In this document: positions 21,677-32,207 of the stretch, one piece after another
Layout of the letters: every line of letters starts with the position of its first letter
How positions within the stretch are numbered: position 1 is the stretch's first letter
Origin: Styela clava
Taxonomy: Eukaryota; Chordata; Ascidiacea; Stolidobranchia; Styelidae
Assembly: GCF_964204865.1 (NCBI RefSeq)
Contig: NC_135260.1
Coordinates: forward strand, 9,176,001-9,240,000
DNA: 64,000 bases
Reading direction: 5' to 3'
Notes under the pieces: model-generated
Seen by the model: the letters and a program-made list of their open reading frames with translations, nothing else
Database searches by the model: none
What the model was told of the DNA's origin: nothing
Position numbers and translations under genes: made by a program

Positions 21677-24600
21677 ATGAATAATTTGATGAATTTTGGA
21701 ATCGACGACGAGGACTCCACTGATTACTATGAAGTGATTGGTTGCGACGCTTCGTCATCTGTAAGTTTAAAGCGGATGACTTTCTGATTTAAATTTAATT
21801 CAGTGCCTATGATTGGCAGAATTTTTCAATGGTTAAAAGGGGGATTTTTTTCGGATGAGTAATTCGCGAAATGAAACTGAAAGTAGAAAACTTTCAATGT
21901 CCATTTCCCAACATTTTCATATAGTTTAGTTTCTAATTTTGAAAGTGGCCTATCCACCTATGCTATCGAATAGCAATATGTAAATGGTTGTAACTGTAAA
22001 TGCTAGTTTGTATACATAAGTGGTAGTCTCGAAATGCAGTCCAGTATAGTCAAGAGCAGTTTAGTCTTATAGTTATGCTGAATTAACTTTGAGAGCACTT
22101 TGCGGTATATTGTGTATTTCAGCTAATTGGGATCACTTGTTTTCATATATAAGTGCTAAATAGCAAGCCTCATTTTGACCTTTGCCAACAAGTAATTTAA
22201 GACTCGTGCCTATTTGCTTTCTACATTGAAAAACAACAATGCTAGATAAAGGTATTCATCTCCGACTATCCTTTGTTTACTTAGCTTGGAGATTACAAAT
22301 TTTTTTATTTGATTTCCTTTTAATAACCAATTTTACACAATTTTTATGAGTTTTCGGGGGTTATTTGAAATACTTTGTGAAATAGAAAAAAAAAGTTTCA
22401 GCTTATTTCAAGAATTCAGAAAATTGAAATTACTTTATTTCTCGTGAATTTAATTTCTAAAAAGAGAACTAATGGCAATAACTTTGAATTGTCAAACTAT
22501 TCTAATATAGACGTATCTAATTGTAATAAATTGTAGCAACTGAAAATTTCTACCAAAAAAAAAGTGCTTTAAACTTCATTTATCTTTTTAGTAGCCCCAA
22601 ACCTTTTCTTTCTTTCCGATGCCGCCAATTGTCGTATTCAGATGGATTGCAGTCTATGTTCAAACATTGTTCTATGTTTCATTGTTTGATAAGGGGAATT
22701 TTGTTCTTTATCATAACAAGATGTATCTCTGTGATGGTATCTTTTCTTGAATTCACAAAATCTTATTTTCAAATTTCAGACGGAACAGATTATTACAGAA
22801 TATCGATTGAAAGCAGTCACTTGTCATCCAGATAAGAATCAAGATAATCCAAATGCTTCGCAAGAATTTGCTTTGTTACAAGCTGCTAAAGAAGTACTAA
22901 CAGACTCCGAGGTTAGAAAATAAAATTAAGAAACATTGAAGGTATATATGTCCACCATATGACTGCTAGTCTTTTTTCATCATTTCTGGTAGGTTGGATG
23001 ACAACAATGTGATATTTTTAGCTATGCTTTTTTCATTGCAACAACTGTTGTTACTTTTTGTAAATTTGAAATTATCACAAAGACACAAACTGAAAATTGT
23101 AAAAAAATATCAGTAAATTCTCATTTTTTAATGACATATAAGTAAAAAAAGGAATCAATATTTTCAACCAGTATTTTTGAATATATAAATGCCTAAAAGA
23201 CGGTTTTAGTACATTAAACCACACTGTCTCCGAACTGAACAACACCCAGTTTTCAATTCCCAGCATCAGGGTGGTATTAAAAGTTTAAATTCTTTGTTTG
23301 AAAACAGTGTACATATTGGTTGACCAACAAACTCCATGTATCAATTAGCTGTTGAATTAGTAAATAGGGTTGTTCCTTACTCAGGATTGCTCCCTGAACA
23401 AGAATTCATGATTTGATCAAGCCGTTTTCTTTTGACATTTCTCTGAAGAGTAATGACATGCCTTCAAATCGTTGTTAAATTTAACATTCAATTATTGCAA
23501 CATTTTCATGGAAATTTCTATATAATATAATTTTGATAACATATTCTATGTGACTAAGTAATAGATTTTAATCATAACAGATCTGTAACAATTTGACAAA
23601 TATCTCTCACATCATAGGTTTGATAAGGAAATGAAATTTTTCAAAAATACATCATAATGTTTGTCTATACTGTGAAGTATATTGGGAAATTATTTCTAGT
23701 ATTGGTCATTACTAGAACTATGACAAAGTAAACGAGAGATATTATATAAAAGTTACATGAATCTATCATTGAATCAGAACCAGTTGGTAACAGAAACAAT
23801 GATTTTATTATTTTTTTACAAAATAAAATTGGGGGTTTCCACAGAAATCTGGTTGTATTAGTATGTTTTATCAAACTCTGAAATTTGCTAACAGAATGCC
23901 AGACATGCTTTCAATGTATTCTAAATTTGAAATAATATTTGGTAAAATGAACTTAGTTGAGAGTTGAGACTACCAAATCTAAAAAGATTGAATATATACA
24001 TATGGACACATCATAAAAGCTTTTGTTTATGTCTCATTTTGCAACATCCCCTCGTGTGTAATGATTTCTAATTAATTATTTAAAAGTAAAATGTGTTAAT
24101 TCTCCATTATGCACTTGCTACACACTAAGCATATTTCACAGTAACGTGTGATTGAATATTGTAAATTCCACATAACAGCTGTGGTATGGATTTTAACAAT
24201 TTTATGTGAATGCTTTTGTGTGTCCTAATTACGGTAATAATTAGAGAAATGTTTGCTGCGCATACAAATGATACTATTAATTGATGAATCAATTTTTACC
24301 AAAACAAGATACCTATGTATAAGTATCATTTTATTTCAAATTTATTTTTCATCTATAGCAGTATTTCTAATTATGCTTATTTCATTTCAATACTGAATTA
24401 TAATAATAAACCATATTCCGATTTGAAAATTTCACAATTATTTATTCTTGGAAATATTGATATTTCGTCCATATGCTGAGAATTTTAAGACAGGAAAATT
24501 ACAACACCATACCACAAATTAAAGTAAACGTTTGAAAAGCAAATAAATTCAAGGACGTCCTGTGTATAATACGACGCACATTTTTAAATTCAGTTACCCG

Positions 24601-27600
24601 AATATCTATTCATTATTTACTGAAATGCAGATCAATAATCCTTATGACAAGGTTAACCGTCTGGTAGACTGTTTCAAGAAAACATCTATTTTAGGTATTT
24701 TGCAACATGTTTTGTTTCTGTAATATTTGCCAAGGAAATAACAAATAATCTATTTTTGCAGTGTCTGATGTTGTAAATTTAATTGTTGTAAGGCTTAGCA
24801 ACAGTTGGCATATCATGCTAAGCTTTTCGAAACAACCTTTGTCATCAGAACTCTTATTACTCTGTTCAGGTTTCCTGTGGGGGATAATCATGTGTAGTAG
24901 GATTGCTGAACTCCTTGGCACATTATCATGGTTCACAGCTTTAACAGCGTTCACAGCTTCCTCCACCATCAAGTCCCAGCCTTTGAAACAAATAACTAGT
25001 TAGCTATCTCTAAACCTGACATGGAATGACAACAAGACAAGGGGCACTATTTGGCATATGATTGAGCTGCCTCGTCATTTCTCTCACCAGAGTTAAATAT
25101 TGAAGTTATGAGATAGCATCTTTCTCTACTGTTGGTTAGAAATATGATGCTAACCAGGCATTAACCCTGATTGGACTGCGACTACATACTTTTTGGTATT
25201 TATTATTTAATTGAAGCACTCTCTGGAGCATTTGCTCGCACATCATTCATTGTATAAAAAGCAAAGCATCGAATCGATGGTCTGCAACTCTGCATGGTTT
25301 TATGATTGAAGCGTCAATTCAAAATATATTCCATTCTTTATAAATATTTTCGAAAGCTGCAATTATTTTTAAACCTGTTGTTTAGAAAAGGAAGGACTAT
25401 GATGCATGGAGGAACAGTGGCATAAGAATTCCGTATAACAAATGGAGATCTATGAGAGACTCTGTGAAAATGGTAATTCATTTTGATACATAAATAAAAC
25501 ATGATATACAGGTCGCTGCTAAAGAAATCGTCTGCTATAAAATTCCACAAATGATCAAGGCTGTCGATTTGCCCAGCAATCACAGTTCCAAAACACACAG
25601 TCGGGTTTAAGATTCAAAGCCATAAACCCAGAGTTTTTCAAACTGGGCCATCAGCTCCCTTAGAGGGCCATGAAGCGGTTCTATGAGACCGAAGGTTCAT
25701 TAGGTACGATTTGTGATAACTACATTTTTTTTTTAGATAAATTCACTGCAATTCTTTTGTTTGTTGGCTTTTATATTATTAAACATGGCATATAAAATAA
25801 TTGATGGAAATGTGTTGAAGTTAAAGCAAAACTAGATATTCATATAGAAGATCTACAATTGTTGAGAGTGTTTAAAAAAGAGAGCACTAATCATGAATGT
25901 CTTACCACTGCTATAAACTTAAGAGTAATGTTTTTCTAACCCTGATACAGTTATTGGTTTGAATGTAATTGCAATGATATTGCTTGCCAACTTTAATAAA
26001 TTCAAGAACATCCGATATTACGGATCATTGATATTACGTGAACACCTTATTAGTGGCGCTATTCCACCATGAAATGGGGACTCATTTTCCGAACCAGCCA
26101 CTGGAACAAATACGGTAGTGTATTTGGGAGTAGAGAGTCCACTAGGAGAACAATCCTCGTTTACGCCATGTTTGTTTGTTTCAACATAATGTGCTGAATC
26201 ACTGTTTAAATTTACAAAATCTGTTTAATTTCTTGCTTGGTGATTTTCTGTAATGCATATCTTCATGTGCCTAATTGATGACCTTCTTTAGAGGATATGT
26301 GAAATTGATTCCAAAATAATGGTGTATTTTTGAAAGTTTATTGTAAATACTGTTCAATTTAATTATAGGATATGCTGTACAAAAAATTCTCTTGGAGTAT
26401 GTGAAATAAAAATAAATGTGAATTTTATTGTATCAATCGTAATATAACGTAAGTTGAATATGTTTAAACATTTATATTGGCAATGAAGGCAGAGAATGCT
26501 GCATTGAAAAGTTATGAATTTATTTTGTGATATACGATCTGCTTTGTTTGTGAGGTTACGGACTTTCTCATTTATCTTATTCAAGTTTCATTTCGAATGG
26601 AAGGTATAGACTTAGAGAGATTCACTTTTATCATTCAATCAAACTATTTGTTGATTTTACAACATCCCACATCAATTTTCTTAGCGTTCAGGGCTTCCAA
26701 AGTCTGGTCTCTATTATTATGCAATCGGATACTTGAAATTATTTTGCTTTTATTCAGTAATCATATTTATATATCTTTTCTTAAATGAAATTCTGTAATT
26801 TATAATGGCAAAATTAAGGGATGTCATTAAAGCATCATACTGATCTCATTTTTCTAATACTTGTAAATTTTGACAATTTCCAGAAACGAAACTCTAGGAC
26901 TCAGTAAACAAACTCTTTTTTGATAAATCGCAGCCTTAAAAAAGGATCGATTCATCTAAAATTCTAAATGCTTTTTTAGTTTTATGTACCTATATATTAC
27001 TAGTGCTTTCGATTTACAGTCGATGCACTGGGGCTACAAGAAGCCAGAACCAATGTTGGAATCGAGTTCAGGTTAGTGAAACAATGTCTGACCATTTTTG
27101 CCAAAAACTTTCGATTACTTTTTGCTTTTATCACTGATTTTTCGGAAACCCAATATTTTTTAGTTTTAAATCAAGCGAAATTGGTTTCATTCATTTATAA
27201 CCTAATTTTAAAATCAATTTTCAAAATATTCTGCCTATGAAAGCTGATCGGTACGCTATATCGCTAGCTATTTAAGGCAAAATTATGATGTTATGAGAGT
27301 GAATTATGGATGAAGTTCGAACAACATGTCTTATCGATGATTCATTTTCCCTTTTTACCATAAGCTGTACCTATGCTCTAACCATTTCCTGGTCTATGAA
27401 TGCCAATATTCTACCCAAACTGGATTGTATAAATTCTTAAAATAGGTTTTGTATTGTTTAGAATCATTGGTCATTTTGAATTGAACCGATACAAGGAAAT
27501 GAACTATCGTAGAGTTAGAATAGAATTTGAAATCATTTCAATATTACAGTAACCAATTTGGCTTTATTTCCCGAACTATTGGAAAAAAAACATTTGAAAA

Positions 27601-27910
27601 TAACTTCAAAACATAAAATACTTCATATGTGGTCTTTAACATGTTATATGTGTTTTTTTGTGATTTGCATTAAAACAAGGAAACCTCTCAAAATTCCCCA
27701 ACTGATTATCCCAATTTTTAATTAGTCTGGGTTGTAAGTAGTTTGAAATCACACCCATTAGGCTGTCTGTCGTAAATGAATAATTGATGATGTGTTACTT
27801 GTGTTTTAAAAGTCGCTGGAAAAGACCAAGGATTTAGTCAAAATGGAAAGAACAAAATTTTGGATTCAAGGGAAGAAATGAGAAGAAAATTCAGAAATTA
27901 TGAAATATGA
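21677..27910 (+). CDS. DNAJC12: DnaJ homolog subfamily C member 12, five exons
   Basis: Exons: 21677-21760, 22780-22911, 25386-25472, 27020-27071, 27813-27910 (TGA); 150 residues (human 198). DNAJC12 is the J-domain co-chaperone of HSP70 for aromatic amino acid hydroxylases (phenylalanine, tyrosine and tryptophan hydroxylase). The J domain starts DSTDYYEVIGCD, carries HPD at residues 44-46 and LLQAAKEVLTDSE, and is followed by YDAWRNSGI, W-SMRDSVK and SMHW, all typical of DNAJC12. The protein ends RRKFRNYEI, matching the conserved C-terminus of the family. The acidic linker between SMHW and the tail is much shorter than in human. The start is set at MNNLMNFGIDDED; an in-frame ATG 12 bases later would also fit, and the frame stays open upstream to 21578. 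The introns are 0.7-2.5 kb. Confidence 0.95.
24868..24985 (+). mobile_element. SINE family A fragment in DNAJC12 intron 2
   Basis: The ordered blocks TAGGATTGCTGAACTCCTTG and CTTCCTCCACCATCAAGTCC match, in the forward sense, the body of the minus-strand SINE at 10131-10561. The tRNA-like head is not evident. Confidence 0.55.
25626..25700. mobile_element. hAT-like terminal fragment in DNAJC12 intron 3
   Basis: CAGAGTTTTTCAAACTGGGCC followed by GAGGGCCATGAAGCGGTTCTATG resembles the left part of the hAT MITE at 8621-8935 (CAGGGTTTCTGTAACTGGGCC ... AGTGGTTCTATAGGGGCC). No right end was found. Confidence 0.5.
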
Positions 27911-28849
27911 ACATTGATTTTCCAAGTAGATTACAAGAGTGCGACAAACGCGATAAAATATATGGATGGCAGGTAGATGCAAAAGAATATGAGGAATGTT
28001 ATCAATGTTTTAATAATCACGAAGACCAATGAAAAATTTAAGAATTGATATACATTATGACATGATCAAATGAGCAGTTTTGTTTCGGTAAAACAGATTT
28101 TGATTACGCTGCACACTTTGAGCTGAGTATTTTGTGAAAGTTGTAACATGCAAACATAATTTTATGGTGATATGGTTCGTCATTATAATTTATACCAATG
28201 ATTTGGTCAATTTTCCCTCCTTCAGGTAATTTGTAATTTATGTGTTGTGCAATCAATATTCGACTGTTATTTCTTGCAATTCTAAAGCCAAGCTAGGCAT
28301 AATTTCTGTTTTTTATTCTGTTCTATGTTTTTACGTACGGATTGTTGTACAAGCAAACATTTACAAAGTAACATTTACAAATAGCACAAATAATCTTTGA
28401 ATCAAATCCTAGTAAATCCTGTATAATGAAATGTGGAACATTGATTTTATCTGACAATCATGGAATGGTGAAAACCCTGAAGTATCATCAATTATCATGA
28501 CTGTATCATCATGACTGTAGTACCAGAAAACAAAGTTTAATGTGCTGCGGAAAATATGAAGAGTGAATGATAATCATCTATTATCTCTTATACTTCGCCC
28601 ATTCATACTATCTCACCACTCAAAGGCGCTGTATTTGCGCCTAAATTTTGATTTCATTGTTATGTATATGTTTATTTGGTGTTGTGTTGTCTCTATTTAT
28701 ATATATTGTCTTGTCTTATCAACTCCCCTGTATAAACAGTTTTTTATACTCCACCCTTACCACTTTCACCACACCAACCGACCCATTGCCTCACCTTGCA
28801 CAACTGTCTATATAAGGGACCATGCTATACATATTTAATCTAATGTTTT

Positions 28850-28994
28850 TTGTTTTCTATTTGTTAAAAAGGGTGTATGCCGCACACTTTGTTTTAGGCC
28901 AGTACGGTCTTGTGCATGCATCCCGTCTTACATAATAATAATCGTTCATTTATTTTTTCATCACTATTACGAGACGAATAAACATACATACATT
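28850..28994 (+). mobile_element. 3' end of a non-LTR retrotransposon with CATA tail
   Basis: The stretch ATAATAATCGTTCATTTATT ... ACGAGACGAATAAACATACATACA recurs inverted at about 60094-60165. The shared sequence ends in the simple tail (CATA)n after AATAAA, and the second copy is shorter at its 5' side, as expected for 5'-truncated LINE insertions. The upstream segment from about 28560 (pyrimidine-rich, no reverse transcriptase visible) may belong to it. Confidence 0.5.
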
Positions 28995-29322
28995 ATCTCT
29001 GAAACGGGGTTTCCCAAACTTTTCATTCATTAGTATCATTTGGACAATTTATAGATCGATTGTCTGTGATTGGACTAAATATGTGGCATGAACTGCAAAA
29101 GTAAAATTGGTAGATACTGTAGTTGTAGTTGGGAGTGAAAATGTGACTTCCAGAGGAGATCCTCAAATTATTAACATCGGGCGTTAAAAAAATATTTTAA
29201 AAGAGATTAGCAGGAAAGAATATAGCTTTGTATTATCTAATTTACCCAGTTTGGAAACAACGCGCGTCGGTATAGACACCATTATGACGCAATAATACGA
29301 AGAGAAGGAAAGTGCTGTAAAC

Positions 29323-29420
29323 CAGTGGTCGGCAACCGCTTGTCCGCAGCTCATCGCCAGTTCGCTTAAGCCTTGTCGTTGTTACTACTGGTCCGCAGAA
29401 AAGTGGCTCAAAAACGGACG
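29323..29420. mobile_element. hAT terminal fragment
   Basis: CAGTGGTCGGCAACCGC is a typical hAT terminal repeat. It may be the left end of the element that carried the transposase relic at 29649-29949, but no matching right end is identifiable. Confidence 0.45.
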
Positions 29421-29439
29421 CGGCCATAATCGCACCTCT

Positions 29440-29580
29440 GCACTGTAATGGGTGCAACTGTCTGTACACGGGTGCTAATGTCTGCGGGTGCAATCTATAT
29501 GCGGGTGGTAACATCTATGGGTGCAAATGTCGGTGGGTGCAGTTTACGGGTGCAAATGTACGTGGGTACGAATGTGCTGT
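29440..29580 (+). repeat. GGGTGCAAATGTC minisatellite, empty-site copy
   Basis: About eight diverged copies of a 15-20 bp unit, GGGTGCAAATGTC(T/C)G. The same array, split by an insertion, is at 59203-60245; both end with AATGTGCT(G/A)TCAC. Confidence 0.75.
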
Positions 29581-29648
29581 CACTTAATTATTGAGTTATT
29601 TGATTCGTTCCGAAATTTCCAAAACACAACCAAAAACTAACAATTAGC

Positions 29649-29949
29649 ATGCGAAAAGAGGTAATGTTTACAACCATGCCGGAAAATCTGTCTGTGCGAC
29701 TGCTAAAACGTCTACTGTTACGTCGCTTTACCGAAGTGGAAACAGAGATTTTCCAAGAAAAGCTAAAGATTTTCTTACTTCATTGGTTGAGTTTGGCATG
29801 TCATTCCAACTTTGTGCATTGCATATTGTTTATTACTCACAATCGGATCGGCTACTCAATTGCTAGTTGCGAACGATCTTTCTCAGAGTTGATACAGATA
29901 AAAACATAGTTGAGGTCTTCGATGTCAAATTAGCGCCTGTCACGTTTAT
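29649..29949 (+). pseudogene. hAT transposase C-terminal (dimerisation) remnant
   Basis: The frame reads GYSIASCERSFSELIQIKT, then a TAG, then LRSSMSN, a second TAG, then RL. This is the pattern of the hAT C-terminal dimerisation region (ASxERSFSxLKLIKT followed by LRSxMxxxRL), with the two stops as disabling mutations. The upstream part of the open frame (29649-29820) is only loosely similar. No N-terminal BED finger or catalytic core is present, so the element is dead. Confidence 0.7.
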
Positions 29950-30188
29950 TTTTGGTCAGCATCGAAAAGAAATTCCTGACGAGTGACGAGCGAGCTGAAA
30001 GAGCAAAGTAGTGATTGGACGCAGAAATAAGTAACTTGCTTTTTCTTAGTAAATGAGTTTGATTATTTATTTAATGAAACAAACGTTTTTATCTTACTTG
30101 ACCTTTAATTTATTTATTCTCATGTATAACGAGTCAACGACATCTATAATATGTTTATCCCCGGATTATTTTTGAAGTTAGGGATAAG

Positions 30189-30676
30189 TAGGGTTGCCAT
30201 ATTTTCGTGATTCAAAGCGGGACGCCTCAGAAGACAACGACCCCTTAGCTGTGATTTCGTAACTTTACATTTTCCGATTTTACTACATAGGCCTACATTT
30301 AAAGCTGTCCCGGCTGTATTTATTGACCGTATTGTTATCGAAATTTCATGCGCATATTTTCTGTCCAAATAACGGGTTCAGTTCGAAAAATAGAAAGGAA
30401 TCGATGTTAACGATACCGGTACAAATAATTCGAATTTAGACTGATTAGTATTCGTTTTACATGCGACACGTCTGCTAGTAATGGGAATCATCGGGTAACA
30501 AACACATTCACCTACAGTAAGTAGGCTAGCGCTGCGCGACACAGAAACAACAGTAACGAGAATATGTCCGTGTATTATGCTGGATGGCTAAACGCAAAAG
30601 CGGGACCTTTGGCTGATGTGTTCGGACAAGACGCTAAAAAGCGGGACTGTCCCGCCTAAAGCGGGACGTATGGTAA
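30189..30676. mobile_element. Non-autonomous hAT element with exact 7-bp direct repeats
   Basis: It is flanked by GGATAAG on both sides (30182-30188 and 30677-30683). It starts TAGGGTTGCCATATTTTCG, contains AAGCGGGACG, and ends with AAAGCGGGACGTATGGTAA, an imperfect inverted copy of the start. This 'GCGGGAC' family is of hAT MITE style. It encodes no protein. Confidence 0.65.
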
Positions 30677-30714
30677 GGATAAGGGGCATCATTATTAGAC
30701 TCGCCCCGGGCAGC

Positions 30715-31260
30715 AGAAAAGTTTGGTACGCCCCTGACCGTAATCCTAACGCTTAGCACAGGGGTCGGCAACCTTTTGCCGCTCGAGGGTCAAATTTAAG
30801 GGTTGCAAATCTTGGCGGGCCGCACATTTAAAAACCGAACGGGTGGCTATTGTATGTCATTTTTACACAGATCAGAAATTTTAAACTTTCAAAAGCGAGC
30901 GAACACTGCTCGTTGACTCAAGTCGTCTTAACACAGTCAGACAATTTACAAATGACATTTAATGTGACACTTGCATTACGCTTGATAGCGTTTCGATATC
31001 AGGTGACTCCCGGTATGTTAGTCGTTGGGTGATACCAAGCCATCAGGTGAAGCCAAGATTAGGACATTTTCCAAATGGACATAACCAATCCTAGTTCTCG
31101 CGCTTGTTCTTTGTAATGTCAAATTATGGTGAAAATTCGCAGCCGCCGTTTTGTCGCTAAATTTCAGTAAAGCATCGCGGGCTGGATTATTTCACTCCGC
31201 GGGCCGTAGGTTGCCTACCCCTGGTTTAGCATTATGATCCACACCGCCGAGCGTTTTGTG
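30715..31260 (-). mobile_element. SINE family A head interrupted by a hAT element
   Basis: Left of the insertion is TAATCCTAACGCTTAGCA and right of it GCATTATGATCCACACCGCC. Joined across one copy of the target duplication, these correspond to the tRNA-like head of the SINE at about 10519-10557 (TTCCTAACGCTTAGCCCG ... GAGCCACACCGCC). The SINE was therefore here first. Confidence 0.6.
30759..31223. mobile_element. hAT MITE with terminal inverted repeats CAGGGGTCGGCAACC
   Basis: The left end CAGGGGTCGGCAACC and right end GGTTGCCTACCCCTG are nearly perfect inverted repeats. They are flanked by octamers GCTTAGCA (30751-30758) and GTTTAGCA (31224-31231), 7 of 8 identical. GGGCCGCAC and GCGGGCCG blocks sit near the ends, as is usual for this class. 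At 465 bp it lacks a transposase. Confidence 0.85.
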
Positions 31261-31819
31261 TTTCTAAATTTACAAAATAGGGTGAGGTAGCTATTGCATG
31301 GTATTGTTGCGGCTAATGATACAAAAATTCAAGAAAACGTAATACGTTCAATTGTTCTTCTTATGACACTTTTTAATTAAATCAACGTATTGTCTCAATT
31401 ACAATTTACGTATTTATGAAATACAATATTGTTGTTATATGGTATTACATGAGTATTTACCTCCTAAAAAGTGTAACGAAAAATGTTATATTTTGCGTTT
31501 AGGCGCGTATTATTGCATGGATCTTTTCTTCTCTATTTCACGTTAATCACATAAACCTGATACATTGTGCCTTTCGACGTCTGTTTAGTATCATCACATT
31601 CATATTTGATGATTTCAGTCAATGAGTTCTTCTTTCGACGCCTCAAAAAATATTTTTTGTGGATTTCATTCGCCTTTTTGTCAATTTTACACGAACTGAA
31701 CTTATTGAATACTTTGTTGAATTACTTTTTTTTTGTAAATTTCGTGCTGTTTTGGTGCAAGAAGTCGCAGTTCACGAATATTTCGGTAATTGAAGGAAGT
31801 GTCTCGCAGTAAGCTATCA

Positions 31820-32207
31820 ATGAACAAGAGAGCTACGCCCAAATATATGGACACGTCTGTTCGCAGTACAATACGGTTTACCGTGCCGTCAGATAACAGT
31901 CTACAAATATATTCACACCAAGTGAAGCAGTACAGTAGGACACAAATGGCGTCGATGTCCGCAGAACGTTTAATGACGTCATAGCAAACAAAAACAAATC
32001 TCACAGAAATATTTAAAATGAATAAAAGTATTATCCTTCTGGGGAAAAAATTTATCTTCAACCACTGAAAATTTCAAAGCAATTGGTCCAGCATTCGAAG
32101 AGAAAAGCGATTTCTTCAAAACGTTTCAAAGAACAAGGACACTAAGAACAACAACAACATAATATTGAAACGATCGCTATGTCCACTACGTGTCCAATAA
32201 CGTTTCC
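31820..32207 (+). repeat. Unclassified dispersed repeat, copy 1
   Basis: It shares with 35612-36030 and (inverted) 36514-36805 the blocks AAGAGAGCTACGC-CAAATAT, CAACCACTGAAAATTTCAAA, GCAATTGGTCCAG, TTCGAAGAGAAAAGCGA and GAAACGATCG, ending CACTACGTGTCCAATAA. Three copies within 5 kb imply a mobile element, but I see no transposase or reverse transcriptase motif. The ORFs here are not conserved between copies. Confidence 0.7.

Noticed and set aside
28563..28838. 91-codon plus-strand ORF before the LINE tail
   Set aside because: No reverse transcriptase or other motif; pyrimidine-rich LINE-like 3' sequence gives open frames by composition.
31702..32061. 119-codon minus-strand ORF
   Set aside because: It overlaps the dispersed repeat; the equivalent region at 35612-36030 does not keep the frame, and no motif is present.
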